NCBI RefSeq assembly: GCF_018417535.1
Contig: NZ_CP070978.1
Coordinates: 1,860,001 to 1,924,000, forward strand
Origin: Burkholderia pyrrocinia
GTDB lineage: Bacteria > Pseudomonadota > Gammaproteobacteria > Burkholderiales > Burkholderiaceae
Reading direction: 5' to 3'
Length of the DNA stretch: 64,000 nucleotides
Below, piece by piece: positions 45,652-58,020 of the stretch. The translations under genes were made by a program, and so were the position numbers. Each line of letters begins with the position of its first letter. The stretch's first letter is position 1. Under the pieces are notes generated by a model that saw only the letters and a program-made list of their open reading frames with translations, was not told the origin of the DNA and made no database searches.

Positions 45652-47460
45652 ATGACGCGGCGGCGATGGAAAAACAGAAAGATCATCCTGGTCCTCGGGT
45701 CGCTGTGGATCGCGGGATTCGCCGCATGGGCGTTCCTGCTGTGGGATCTCCTGGCGACATCGGTCAACGAGGGCGTGCTCGAAGGGCCGCGCGAAGGCGT
45801 GTTCTGGACCGCCGCGCAATACCGCAACGTCTTTACACGGTTCGACCGGCAACTGATCCTCTACGCGACGCACGAGGATGACGACTTCGATCGCGTGCAG
45901 ATGCAGCTCGACAGCCTGTCGGTGTCGTTCGGGTTCCTGCAGCGGCCGTCCGAGGTATCCGAATACTGGTTGCGCATCCCGCGCGCGCGCAACGAGATCG
46001 ACGCGCTCGGTGAATTCATGACGCGCCTGAAGCGCGACGTGCCGTTGCTGCGCGGTGCGCCGAAGAACGCGCAGCAGGTGATCGACGAGGTCAATGCGTA
46101 CTGGCCGAAGGTGAACGGCCTCGCGAACTACTTTCGCGCGATCGAAATGGCGCAGCGCGATTTCACGTTCCATCAGTTGAAGGAAAAGCAGCGCGCGATC
46201 CTGATTCTCGGCACCATTCTCGGTGTGATCCTGTGCGCGCTGTTCCTGCTGCTGTTCTATACGATGCGCACGCGCGACGACCTGCTCGAACGGCAGGACG
46301 CAGCGCTCGACGCGGAGCGCAAGGCGTCGGATCGCGCGTTCGAGATGATCGAGGCGAAGAATGCGTTCCTCGGAATGGTCAGCCACGAGTTGCGCACGCC
46401 GCTGCAGGCGATCTGCGGGTCGATCGAGATCCTGCTCGCGCGCCCGCAATCCGACGCGAACCTGAAGACGATCCGGCGGCTGCAGAATTCCGCGCTGTCG
46501 CTCGAAGCGCTCGTCAAGGACCTGACCGACTACATCAAGCTGCGCTCGACCAAGCGCCTCGCCGAACTGGAAACGGTCGGCATGGCATCGCTGCTCGCCG
46601 AAGTGATCGAGCCGCTGCGCGAGAAGATTGCGGCCAAGCGCATCGCGGTCGCGCGGCAGGTCGAGCCGCACGCTCTCGCGATCCGCTCGGACCGCAAGCT
46701 GTTGCGGCAGGTGCTGTCGAACCTGATCGAAAATTCCGTCAAATACACGCTCGGCGGATCGATCAAGGTATCGATCACGCTCGCCGACGCGCCGGCCGGC
46801 CAGCAACTGACGATCGCCGTGCGCGACACGGGCGCCGGCATCGGGAAGCAGCACCTGTCGAAGATCTTCGAGCCGTTCTACCGCGCGAACGACGCGGTCG
46901 GGCTGCATGTGGACGGGATCGGCATGGGGCTCGCCGTCGTGCGCGAAATCGTCACGACGCTGCGCGGACATGTGGATGTGCGCAGCGTGGTCGGCGAAGG
47001 TAGCGAATTTGTCGTGACGCTGCCCGTCGACGTGCCCAACTTCGTCGAGTCCGCCAGCGAAGCGCCCGCGTGGCCGGCCGCCGCCGCGCATCGCGACCGG
47101 CGCGCGCTGGTCGTCGACGACAACGACAATGCCCGCGAAACGCTTGGCGCGATGCTGTCGGCGCTCGGCATCGACGCCGATCTGTGCGGCACCGGCCAGG
47201 AAGGCGTCGCGCGCTTCGGCGCGGGCCGCTACGACATCGTGGTACTGGATCTCGAACTGCCGGACCTGAGCGGCTTCGAGGTCGCGCGGCGCATTCGCGC
47301 GGTCGCGCAACCCGACGACGGCCGCCATCCGGCGATCCTCGGCGTCAGCGCGTATGAATCGGCCGCGCTGCGCGAGAACAAGCAGGTGTTCGACGAATTC
47401 CTGCCGAAGCCCGTGCACCTGCGCGAACTCGGTGCCCTCGTCGAGAAGCTGCTCGGCTGA
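45652..47460 (+). CDS. Hybrid sensor histidine kinase (HisKA-HATPase-REC)
   Basis: A 602-residue membrane kinase. Membrane spans at ~11-31 and ~181-203 enclose a ~150-residue periplasmic sensor without a recognised domain. His245 (MVSHELRTPLQA) is the phospho-accepting residue; HATPase motifs are LIENSVKYTLGG (N box), DTGAGI (G1) and GIGMGLAVVRE (G2). A C-terminal receiver (RRALVVDDNDNARETLG) has Asp533 in VVLDLELPDLSG. No HPt domain is present, so phosphotransfer to the HTH-receiver protein would need a separate HPt. It begins 1 base after the periplasmic gene stop. Confidence 0.93.
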   Translation: MTRRRWKNRKIILVLGSLWIAGFAAWAFLLWDLLATSVNEGVLEGPREGVFWTAAQYRNVFTRFDRQLILYATHEDDDFDRVQMQLDSLSVSFGFLQRPSEVSEYWLRIPRARNEIDALGEFMTRLKRDVPLLRGAPKNAQQVIDEVNAYWPKVNGLANYFRAIEMAQRDFTFHQLKEKQRAILILGTILGVILCALFLLLFYTMRTRDDLLERQDAALDAERKASDRAFEMIEAKNAFLGMVSHELRTPLQAICGSIEILLARPQSDANLKTIRRLQNSALSLEALVKDLTDYIKLRSTKRLAELETVGMASLLAEVIEPLREKIAAKRIAVARQVEPHALAIRSDRKLLRQVLSNLIENSVKYTLGGSIKVSITLADAPAGQQLTIAVRDTGAGIGKQHLSKIFEPFYRANDAVGLHVDGIGMGLAVVREIVTTLRGHVDVRSVVGEGSEFVVTLPVDVPNFVESASEAPAWPAAAAHRDRRALVVDDNDNARETLGAMLSALGIDADLCGTGQEGVARFGAGRYDIVVLDLELPDLSGFEVARRIRAVAQPDDGRHPAILGVSAYESAALRENKQVFDEFLPKPVHLRELGALVEKLLG

Positions 47461-47535
47461 ATCGATATGCCGCGTGCAACCGCGCGCGGCATCGCGTGCC
47501 GGCGCTGCGTCACGCGTTCTCGCTCACCTTCCCGC

Positions 47536-47961
47536 TTACTCGCCGATCAGGTGCAGCACGATGTCGCGCCGGTGCGCCGCGCGGCGATGCTCGAACAGGT
47601 AGATCCCCTGCCAGGTGCCGAGCACCATGCGTCCATGCTCGACCGGAATCGACAGTTGCACCTGCGTAAGCGCCGTGCGCAAATGGGCCGGCATGTCGTC
47701 GGGGCCTTCGGTGTCGTGCTCGTAGCGGCTCTCGTCCTCCGGCGCGAGCGTCGCGAAGTAGCGTTCGAGATCGCGCCGCACCGATGGATCCGCATTCTCC
47801 TGGATCAGCAGCGACGCCGACGTATGCCGGCAGAACACGGTGAGCAGGCCTGTGCGGATCGACTGCTGGTCGACGAACGCGCGCACCTGCGGCGTGAATT
47901 CGACGAGGCCGCTGCCGCGCGCGTCGACGGCGACATGCGTGATGGCCTGTTGCATGGCCAT
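47536..47961 (-). CDS. YjbQ-family (UPF0047) protein
   Basis: A 141-residue UPF0047 protein. Start at 47961 (MAMQQAITHVAV); a second ATG at 47955 is possible. Family marks: FCRHTSASLLIQENADPSVRRDLERYF and HGRMVLGTWQGIYLFEHR with the conserved His/Cys. Members have thiamine-phosphate-synthase-like activity in vitro, with an uncertain role. It lies 4 nt after the thioredoxin-like gene stop, so the two are co-transcribed leftward. Confidence 0.9.
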   Translation of the reverse strand: MAMQQAITHVAVDARGSGLVEFTPQVRAFVDQQSIRTGLLTVFCRHTSASLLIQENADPSVRRDLERYFATLAPEDESRYEHDTEGPDDMPAHLRTALTQVQLSIPVEHGRMVLGTWQGIYLFEHRRAAHRRDIVLHLIGE

Positions 47962-47965
47962 GGCG

Positions 47966-48292
47966 TCAGGCCAGCGCGGCGAAGCCGTCGGCTTCGATCT
48001 GCCCGGCATCGGCGGGCCGCACGACGCGCGCGACCTCGACGCCGTCGCGCAGGAACACCAGCGTCGGCCACAGCTTGACGCGGAACGAGCGGCCGAGCGG
48101 GCGGCCCGGCCCGTCCTCGATCTTCAGGTGGCGCACGGCGGGATGCACGGCGAACGATTCGACGATCGCGGGCTGCGCGCCCGCGCAGATGCCGCACCAG
48201 TTCGCGCCGAATTCGATGACGGTCGCGCCGGCGAGTGCATCGACTTCAGCGCGCGTGGGCGCGTTGGCGGTATAGCGTTGCGGCGTGTCCAT
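47966..48292 (-). CDS. Thioredoxin-family protein
   Basis: A 108-residue cytosolic thioredoxin-like protein. Start at 48292 (MDTPQRY) follows GAGGG. The fold shows the strand ATVIEFGANWCGICAGAQPAIVE with the redox pair CGIC and the cis-Pro loop KLWPTLVFLRDG. There is no signal peptide. It is probably co-transcribed with the downstream YjbQ-family gene. The partner is unknown. Confidence 0.88.
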   Translation of the reverse strand: MDTPQRYTANAPTRAEVDALAGATVIEFGANWCGICAGAQPAIVESFAVHPAVRHLKIEDGPGRPLGRSFRVKLWPTLVFLRDGVEVARVVRPADAGQIEADGFAALA

Positions 48293-48580
48293 CGGGGCCC
48301 TCATATGCAATTCCGGAATGTGGTCGCGCGGCGCGGCGGCGCGCGGCCTGAGATTTCTTACTGTAGCGGAAAAGCCTGCGCGGCGCCGATACGCTCATGG
48401 CCGTTCGCGCGGCGCATGCTCGCGCCGTTGCCGCGGGTTGCAAGCGCTGCCTGGCGAGCAATTTCCGTGCGTCGCTGCAGCGCGCCGCCCTCCGGATGAC
48501 ACGACAAGAATCGGAGCGCCGCGCCGCCGCGACGGGGTCAGCATGCGGACTGATCCCTCAACGAAGCGAAGGCTCCGACC

Positions 48581-49285
48581 ATGAACGCTCCGCATCGCGT
48601 CACCGAACCGAACATCCTCTATTTCGGCACGCCCGTCGTGCTGGTCAGCACGCTGAACCCGGATGGCGCAGCAAATCTCGCGCCGATCTCGTCCGCGTTC
48701 TGGCTTGGCTGGCGCGGCGTGATCGGGATCGCCGCCAGCTCGCAGACCACCCGCAACCTGATGCGTACCGGCGAATGCGTGCTGAACCTGCCGTCGACCG
48801 GGCAAGCACACGCGGTCAACCGGATCGCACGGACGACAGGCACGCATCCGGTGCCCGAATCGAAGCGAGCAAAAGGCTACGTGTACGAGCCGGACAAGTT
48901 CGGCACGGCGGGGCTGACGGAGACGCCATCGCAAACCGTGTCGCCGCCGCGCGCGCTCGAGTGCCCGATTCACCTGGAAGCGATCGTCGCGGCCACGCAC
49001 GGCCTCGCCGATGAAACACCCGACCTGCGCGGCAAGATCACGCTGTTCGAGGTGTGCATCCAGCGCGTGCACGTGCATCCCGACCTGCTGATGGATAGTC
49101 ATCAAGACCGCATCGATCCGGACAAATGGTCGCCGCTGATAATGAGCTTCCAGAAGTTCTACGGCCTCGCGCCGCATCAGGTGCACGCGTCGCGGCTCGC
49201 CGAGATTCCCGAGCGCGCGTACCGCAGCCCCGACATCGAGCGCTCGCGCGATGCGGGTGTGCAGGCCGACGCCGGGCGGTGTTGA
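48581..49285 (+). CDS. Flavin reductase-like protein (FMN-binding split barrel)
   Basis: A 234-residue flavoprotein of the flavin-reductase-like family. Marks: YFGTPVVLVSTLNPDGAANLAPISSAFWLGWRGVIGIAASSQTTRNLMRTGECVLNLPS, the conserved split-barrel start, with the FMN-binding T/S residues. The second half (FEVCIQRVHVHPDLL ...) is the usual C-terminal extension. It would use FMN with NAD(P)H; substrate unknown. It stands alone on the plus strand. Confidence 0.88.
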   Translation: MNAPHRVTEPNILYFGTPVVLVSTLNPDGAANLAPISSAFWLGWRGVIGIAASSQTTRNLMRTGECVLNLPSTGQAHAVNRIARTTGTHPVPESKRAKGYVYEPDKFGTAGLTETPSQTVSPPRALECPIHLEAIVAATHGLADETPDLRGKITLFEVCIQRVHVHPDLLMDSHQDRIDPDKWSPLIMSFQKFYGLAPHQVHASRLAEIPERAYRSPDIERSRDAGVQADAGRC

Positions 49286-49389
49286 AACGCGATGTCGCGG
49301 GCCGCGCCGGCCGGTGCACCGAAACCGATCGGATAAAATATGGCCGGCCACGCTCATTGGCCCATGACCGAACCGACGGAGTGTTTTCA

Positions 49390-49722
49390 GTGATTCAAGC
49401 TACCCCAGTATTCAAGGACAACCTCGCGCAATTGCCGGCCATCGACGGCATCGCGCGCATCGATCTCGTCGGCGCGAGCGGCGACGTGGTCGCCAGCATC
49501 GAAAACCAGCCCGGCAAACAGGGTTCGCTCGCGGTCTACCACTACCTGAAGCAGGCATTCGGCGCGCTCGACGCGAAGGCTGCCGAGCATGGCCTCGCGG
49601 TGTTCGCAGAGCATACCGCCGACGCACGCAACCGCCCTGGCGCGCACCCGAACGTCGATCGCTTGCTCGCGATCGTCGCGGGCGGCGAAGCGCTGCGCAT
49701 CGACGTCGTCGCGAAGGGCTAA
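49390..49722 (+). CDS. DUF2322-family protein
   Basis: A 110-residue protein. Start GTG at 49390 with GGAG 8 nt upstream; another GTG at 49381 is in frame but lies on the ribosome site. It matches the DUF2322 group as I know it: FKDNLAQLPAIDGIARIDLVG, VASIENQPGKQGSLAVYHYL, LAVFAEHTADARNRPGAHPNVDRLL. Small, soluble, no cofactor motif. Function unknown. Confidence 0.85.
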   Translation: MIQATPVFKDNLAQLPAIDGIARIDLVGASGDVVASIENQPGKQGSLAVYHYLKQAFGALDAKAAEHGLAVFAEHTADARNRPGAHPNVDRLLAIVAGGEALRIDVVAKG

Positions 49723-49932
49723 GCGACAGGCGGGGCAATGAGGCCGTGTATCGATGCGTGGCGTGTTCACGCAACGGTATTCGCTGCGCGGCCGCTTGCG
49801 TTTTCGTGCGCAAGCGCGGCTGCTTTCAATAACAGAAACGCGTCGTAGTTTGCGCGGCGGTTGTCGGAATGTTCGAGCAGCGCCGCCCCGCACGTCAGCA
49901 GCCGGCTCCGAACCGATGATCCACACACCGGA

Positions 49933-53019
<3,087 letters not shown>

Positions 53020-53208
53020 GTTCTATCGATCTCGTCGCTCGCGGCGGGGAATACCGCATCATTCGCCGATACCGGCGCATCGGTGCCGTCGAAAACAGGC
53101 TAGTCGTGCACGTGACGTGGCGTGGCGTGCGTCCGCCACACGCAATGCATCACTTCGGCGGCATCTGCCCCGAAGCCGATCCGGAGCGACAACCGGCCCT
53201 CGCGATCG

Positions 53209-53877
53209 TCATGTCGGCGACGCATCGCCGTCGGACGCGCCCGCGAGCTTTTGCTCGTCGTTATAGCGGATCAGATCCGCGTCGCGAACGATCCCGAGTT
53301 TCTTCATCGCGCTCGACTTTTGCGAACTGATGGTCTGCTTGCTGCGATGAAGCTGCGCGGCGATCTCGCCCACCGTGTAGCCCGCGCCGAACAATCGGAC
53401 AACCTCGATCTCGCGCGTCGTCAGTGCGCGAGTGGCGGGCTCGGATTCGACGTCCTGCAGGAGCTGCTTGATGAATGGCGACATGTAGTTCGCACCGACG
53501 TACGCGGCATGCACGGCGCCGATCAGGTGCGAGATCGCGTCCGACTTGCTGAGGATGCAACTCACGCCCTGCCTGTGGATCGCGCGCAGCACGCTCGGAT
53601 TGTCGATCATCGTGATCGTCACGATATGCAGCGCCGGATAGCGGCGCTGCAGGAACGACAGCAGCACGAGCCCGTCGCCGTACTTGCCGCCCGGCATCAC
53701 ATAGTCGAGCACGAGCACGTCGCTCTGCTGCGCGTCGAGCGCCGCGACCAGGTCCGTCGAGTTCGAAACGGTACCCACGAGCTTGATCGTGCTGTTGCCT
53801 TGCATCGCCTGCGACATGCCGAGTGCTGACGCCGGATGATCGTCGGCCACCATCACGCGCACAAAGAATTCGTCCAT
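53209..53877 (-). CDS. LuxR-family (NarL/RcsB-type) response regulator
   Basis: A 222-residue regulator. N-terminal receiver VRVMVADDHPASALGMSQAM, acceptor Asp in DVLVLDYVMPGGKYGDG, then a LuxR helix-turn-helix at ~150-210 (TTREIEVVRLFGAGYTVGEIAAQLHRSKQTISSQKSSAMKKLGI). It resembles RcsB/BvgA-type partners of phosphorelay kinases and is encoded between two hybrid kinases, one with an HPt domain. It is the presumed final output of both. Confidence 0.92.
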   Translation of the reverse strand: MDEFFVRVMVADDHPASALGMSQAMQGNSTIKLVGTVSNSTDLVAALDAQQSDVLVLDYVMPGGKYGDGLVLLSFLQRRYPALHIVTITMIDNPSVLRAIHRQGVSCILSKSDAISHLIGAVHAAYVGANYMSPFIKQLLQDVESEPATRALTTREIEVVRLFGAGYTVGEIAAQLHRSKQTISSQKSSAMKKLGIVRDADLIRYNDEQKLAGASDGDASPT

Positions 53878-54197
53878 GTTCCTGTTTCCCCGAGGCTTTC
53901 AGTCACGCATCCGGTCCCCGCCGCGATGGGGAGCATGCTCGCGCCATCGTGTCGATGGCTGGCCGTATTCGGCACACCGGACAAATAGTGCCTCAATTTT
54001 AAGATAAATCCCGGTTTGCCCTGCAATCGGCGCGGGCCAAGCAGCGGACGATGCGCGCCAGCGTCGGCGCCGGCGGTGCGCACGACGTGTCCGCGCGACC
54101 GCATCGCGCAGATTTGCCGAGGCGCACGACGGCTCGGGGCCGTTACGGGATGCGGGCCGCGCTCTCGCGCAGCGCGGCCATGCCGCGACCCGGCGCG
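53878..54197. other. Intergenic region upstream of the LuxR-type regulator
   Basis: About 320 bases with no supported gene. It is less GC-rich near 53985-54020 (TCAATTTTAAGATAAAT) and probably contains the regulator's own promoter. No dyad like the one upstream of the second kinase was found. Confidence 0.5.
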
Positions 54198-54395
54198 CTA
54201 TTGGCGGCTCGAATCGCCGGGCAGGTCATGCGGGTTGCCATCCACCCTATTTTTCCACTCGACAAGGGTACGTCGCCTCTGACTCGGCGACATGACCAGA
54301 AACTCGTTCATCATCGTCAGGAATTCTCGACGAGACTTCTCAGAAAGTGCGGCGAAATCGAGTAACAGTGCGAATATCTTCCCTACATGGCGCAC
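54198..54395 (-). CDS. Small helical protein (65 aa) of unknown function
   Basis: A 65-codon frame beginning with GTG at 54395 and preceded by GGAGGGG at good spacing. The composition differs from shadow frames: hydrophobic and charged residues alternate in helical order (KIFALLLDFAALSEKSRREF, then MMNEFLVMSPSQRRR) and Arg/Pro excess is lacking. It lies between the second hybrid kinase gene and the LuxR regulator gene, same strand, 105 bases after the kinase stop. It may be a small adaptor or connector of the phosphorelay, or a separate hypothetical protein. No family recognised. Confidence 0.6.
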   Translation of the reverse strand: MRHVGKIFALLLDFAALSEKSRREFLTMMNEFLVMSPSQRRRTLVEWKNRVDGNPHDLPGDSSRQ

Positions 54396-54499
54396 GATGT
54401 TCCCCTCCAGTATTGATTTGAAATCTGCCGCGCGACGTGCGTCGGCACCCTGCCGTTGTTGTTATCTCGAATACGCGTCGATACGTTCGATGCTGTCGG

Positions 54500-57400
54500 T
54501 TACTTGTCATGCAATTCCGTTTCCTGATGAGTTGAGTCCACTGGGCAAGCGGCCACGCATGCGTCCTGCGCCGACGTCGCGGCACGTCGCTGCCACGCAT
54601 GCGCAAGCGCGCCGCGCAGGTGCCGGAGCGTCACGGGTTTTGTCAATATGCGCCGGACACCCGCTGTCGTGCAGCGGCGCATGCCTTCAGGCGTCAAATG
54701 CGACGTCACGACCAGTACGTCGCACGCGGCGTCAACGCCGCGTGCCGCCTCGGCCAGTTGGTGCGCGCGCATGTCGGGCAGATCGTCGCCGATCAGCAAC
54801 ACGTCCCAGTCGTTGCTGGCCAGTGATTCGAGCGCCGCGCGCCCCGATCCGACCTCGGCTGCCATGCACCCGAGCACGTACAGTTGCTCGCTGAAAATCG
54901 AGCCGTTGATGGTTTCGTCGTCTGCGACGAGCACGCGCAATGCGCGACTGCCGTGCGCGGCCGCGCCGGGCGGCGTTGCAGCCGTCGCCGAATCGCGAGC
55001 GTGCGAATCGTCACGATGCAGGGCCTCGCCCGATACGGCATCGATCCCGCGTTCATCGCCCATCGGGCCACCGAGCGCCAACGCGGCGCGCAAGCCGCGG
55101 AGCGAATAACTCGACACGCGTACCGTGTCGCCCGCGCGATATGGTTCGAGCGGGCCGTCGGGTATCGCGAGTATCAGCGGTGCGCAATCGCTCAGGCTGT
55201 TCAGATCCGCTCGCGACCACGTATCGGAATCGCCGAACAGCACGACCGCACCGCGTCGTGCAATGCCGGCCGGCAGACTCGACGGGCTGTCGTACACGCG
55301 GACGTCGAATCCCCATGCCCGTAGATGTGGCAACGCAAAATCGCGCCACCCGGGATGCGCAGCGATCAGCGCCAGCGCATGTGCGCGAGCCGCACGCGGC
55401 CGGTCGAGCGCGACGACGCCCATGCCGAGCGGCAGCAGCACCCTGAAACGGCTGCCGGCGCCCGGCTTGCTCTCCACCGCGATGCGGCCGCCCATCGCCG
55501 CGACGAGCCGGCTGCACAGCGCAAGCCCGAGGCCGGTACCGCCGTAACGCCGCGTGATCGACGTGTCGACCTGGGAAAATGCCTTGAACAACTTGTGCCG
55601 ATGTTCGGCGGCGATGCCGATGCCGGTATCCTCGACCTCGATCGACAGTTCGGGCGCGTCGTGCCCCCCGGCGACGACGGCAACGCGCACGGTCACGCGG
55701 CCCGCATCGGTAAACTTGAGCGCGTTGTTCACCAGATTGCGGAGCACCTGCGCGAGCCGCGTCGGATCGCCTCGCATTTGCTGCGTGCTGCACGCATGGA
55801 TCTCGCAGAACAGCTGCAAGCCCTTCGCCTTTGCGATCGTCGCGAACGCGTTCAGCTCGCGCTCGACCGTCTCGATCACGTCGAACTCGATCGATTCGAC
55901 CGACATCGCGCCGGCCTCGATCTTCGAGAAATCGAGAATGTCGCCGACGAGCGCGAGCAGGCTCGTCGCCGACGTCCGCAGCGTGTACACGCGATCATGC
56001 TGGACCGCGTCGAGCGCCGAGCGCTCGAGCAGTTCCAGGTTGCCGAGAATCACGTTCAGCGGCGTGCGGATCTCGTGGCTCATCGCCGTGAGGAACGACG
56101 ATTTCGCCGCATTGGCCGAATCGGCCGCGCGCACGGCCTCTTCCAGCTTTTGCACGAGCTGCCGCTTGGCGGTCACGTCGGCAACCGCGGCGATCAGCAC
56201 GTCCGTGCCCTGATAGCGTGCGCCGCACGCAATGAATTCGAGGTGCAGCGGCGCGGCCTGCACGTCGCCCAGCAGCAGGTCGTCGTGCTGCACGCCGCCG
56301 ACATCGCCGCGCGCCTGCCACGCGGCGATCACCTGGCTCGACAGCGCGTGATAGTCGCCGCCGATCCGCCCGACCATGTCCGTCAGTGCGGGGCTCACGA
56401 GCATGAAACGGCCGTCATCGCGCGCGATCAGCCCGAGCCCGATCGGCGCCATCTCGATCACGCTGCGGCACAGCGCTTCGCTGTCGAACACGCGTTGCGA
56501 GTGCGCGTAGAGCGGCACGAACTCTCGCCGATGAAAGCGCAGCAGCAACCCCCACATGACCACGAGCGCGAGTAGCGTCGCGGCGCCGAGCGTACCGGCC
56601 GAGCGCGCGACGCCGGCCGCGATGTCGGTCCACGACAGCGCATAGGCAAGCGTCCAGCCCGTCGATTCGAGCTTGCCGTGAAACAGCAGGAAGCCGTCCC
56701 GGAACACGGGCGCGCTCGACGACGACGCGCCGCCCCGCCACGGGCTCAGCTTCAGCAGGCTTTCCACGCGGCCGGATTCGCCCGCCGTGGGATCCATCGT
56801 GACGAGCTGGCCATCGGCCGTCGTGATGTAGAACATGCCTTCGGGGCGATAGTCGGCGAGCCAGGACAGCAGGTAATCGGTCGGATATTCGGTGACGAGC
56901 ACCGCGAACGGCTTGCCGTTGTCGCGCGCCTCGGCCGCGAGCCGGATGCGCGGCTGCCCCGACACGGGATCGGTGAACGGCGCCAGCCAGCGCACGTGCG
57001 GGCGCGCATCGACGATGCCCGGATACGGGCGCTCGAAATCGACGCGCAGCGCATCCAGCACGCGTGCGCGGCTTTCCGGAGAAACCAGCGCCGGATCGTC
57101 GCGGTTCCGATGGGGTATCAGCGCGAACAAACCCGTGCGCGTGCTGTAGTGGTAGCCCTCCAGCGTGCGCCCGCGATTGATCGAACTGGCCGCGCAGATG
57201 CGTGCCAACAGGACCGACAACGACAGATAGCGCGCGACTTCGGCCCGATCGCCGGTTTGCGCGGGCACGCCGATGACGAGCGACGGATGCGGACGGGTCG
57301 TGACGCGCTGGTCGTTGAGGAAGAATTCGTCGACGACCGCCGCCGGCGCGGCGCTGGCCTCCTGCCAGATCAACTGCGCGTTCGCGACGCCGTTGCGGAA

Positions 57401-57604
57401 CGAGGTTTCGCTCACCTGGATTTCGTTCAGCGTCTGCTCCAGGCCGTTCAGGTAGCTGCGCCGCGCCCCCTCGACATAGCCCGAGACGATCGATGCCATC
57501 CCGAGACCGCACGCGATCAGGACAAGGACGGTGACGACGATGCCGCCGCCGAACACCGAAATGCTCTGGTAACGACGAAGGGATTGAAGCGGGCTCTGCG
57601 ACAT
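54500..57604 (-). CDS. Hybrid sensor histidine kinase with degenerate receiver domain(s)
   Basis: A 1034-residue membrane kinase (start at 57604, MSQSPLQS; TTG at 57640 is an alternative). Spans at ~17-41 and ~338-355, large periplasmic sensor between, PAS-like part (~385-490), HisKA with His~509 ([12 protein letters not shown]) and intact HATPase (NLVNNALKFTDAGR, DTGIGIAAEH, GGTGLGLALC). A first receiver-like segment (~745-840) lacks the acidic pocket. The second (LRVLVADDETINGSIF, ~890-1010) keeps the acidic pair and Lys (ILTKPVTLRH), but the position four residues before the conserved Pro is Gly939 (LLIGDDLPDM), where the acceptor Asp should be. No HPt domain follows. Confidence 0.88.
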   Translation of the reverse strand: MSQSPLQSLRRYQSISVFGGGIVVTVLVLIACGLGMASIVSGYVEGARRSYLNGLEQTLNEIQVSETSFRNGVANAQLIWQEASAAPAAVVDEFFLNDQRVTTRPHPSLVIGVPAQTGDRAEVARYLSLSVLLARICAASSINRGRTLEGYHYSTRTGLFALIPHRNRDDPALVSPESRARVLDALRVDFERPYPGIVDARPHVRWLAPFTDPVSGQPRIRLAAEARDNGKPFAVLVTEYPTDYLLSWLADYRPEGMFYITTADGQLVTMDPTAGESGRVESLLKLSPWRGGASSSSAPVFRDGFLLFHGKLESTGWTLAYALSWTDIAAGVARSAGTLGAATLLALVVMWGLLLRFHRREFVPLYAHSQRVFDSEALCRSVIEMAPIGLGLIARDDGRFMLVSPALTDMVGRIGGDYHALSSQVIAAWQARGDVGGVQHDDLLLGDVQAAPLHLEFIACGARYQGTDVLIAAVADVTAKRQLVQKLEEAVRAADSANAAKSSFLTAMSHEIRTPLNVILGNLELLERSALDAVQHDRVYTLRTSATSLLALVGDILDFSKIEAGAMSVESIEFDVIETVERELNAFATIAKAKGLQLFCEIHACSTQQMRGDPTRLAQVLRNLVNNALKFTDAGRVTVRVAVVAGGHDAPELSIEVEDTGIGIAAEHRHKLFKAFSQVDTSITRRYGGTGLGLALCSRLVAAMGGRIAVESKPGAGSRFRVLLPLGMGVVALDRPRAARAHALALIAAHPGWRDFALPHLRAWGFDVRVYDSPSSLPAGIARRGAVVLFGDSDTWSRADLNSLSDCAPLILAIPDGPLEPYRAGDTVRVSSYSLRGLRAALALGGPMGDERGIDAVSGEALHRDDSHARDSATAATPPGAAAHGSRALRVLVADDETINGSIFSEQLYVLGCMAAEVGSGRAALESLASNDWDVLLIGDDLPDMRAHQLAEAARGVDAACDVLVVTSHLTPEGMRRCTTAGVRRILTKPVTLRHLRGALAHAWQRRAATSAQDACVAACPVDSTHQETELHDK

Positions 57605-57730
57605 GGCGCGCGGCGGCGATCGCGAACGCGGCCGGAACAACGCTGTTCCGACATCCGTGATCGTCTCGAAAACACCTGAAAAGAAGGGGGAGTTCCGATC
57701 ATGCCAAAGGCCTGCGGGAGTGTCCGTATC

Positions 57731-57748
57731 GTACGAACCATTTCGTAC
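57731..57748. promoter_or_regulatory. Perfect dyad GTACGAA-N4-TTCGTAC upstream of hybrid kinase
   Basis: A perfect 7-bp inverted repeat with spacer CCAT, 127 bases before the kinase start, in an AT-richer stretch. The LuxR-type regulator of this locus is an obvious candidate for binding here, but that is inference. Confidence 0.55.
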
Positions 57749-57980
57749 ACGTCAAATAGAATGGACTCGAACTTTCGGACTTGAACGAACTATGACGCGG
57801 TAAATGCGAGTCGTTTGTTTCGCATTGCGTTGACAGAGCGTTCGGCGGGTTAGCCGCTCAGGCAACACAATCGGCTGGAGCTTTTTTGGGATAGCCCGGC
57901 CGCGCGGCTACCTTGATGCGTAACGACGGCGCCGAATACCGACTGTCCCACGATGTTCCGGCCGTGCCCGGCTCGCCGCC

Positions 57981-58020
57981 AAAAGAAAGGGTTCTTCGCA
58001 GATCGACGTGAAGAACCCTT
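57981..58020 (-). terminator. Rho-independent terminator after tpsA
   Basis: AAGGGTTCTTC (57987-57997) and GAAGAACCCTT (58010-58020) pair perfectly over 11 bp with a 12-base loop. Read on the minus strand the stem is followed by a T-rich run (CTTTCTTTT). It lies about 180 bases after the tpsA stop. Confidence 0.8.

Noticed and set aside
45628..47418. A 596-codon minus-strand frame
   Set aside because: It is antisense to the hybrid kinase with intact H, N, G1 and G2 motifs; composition is shadow-like.
47467..47492. Hairpin ATGCCGCG/CGCGGCAT after the hybrid kinase gene
   Set aside because: It lies between converging genes and may help termination, but it has no T run and GC-rich palindromes are common here.
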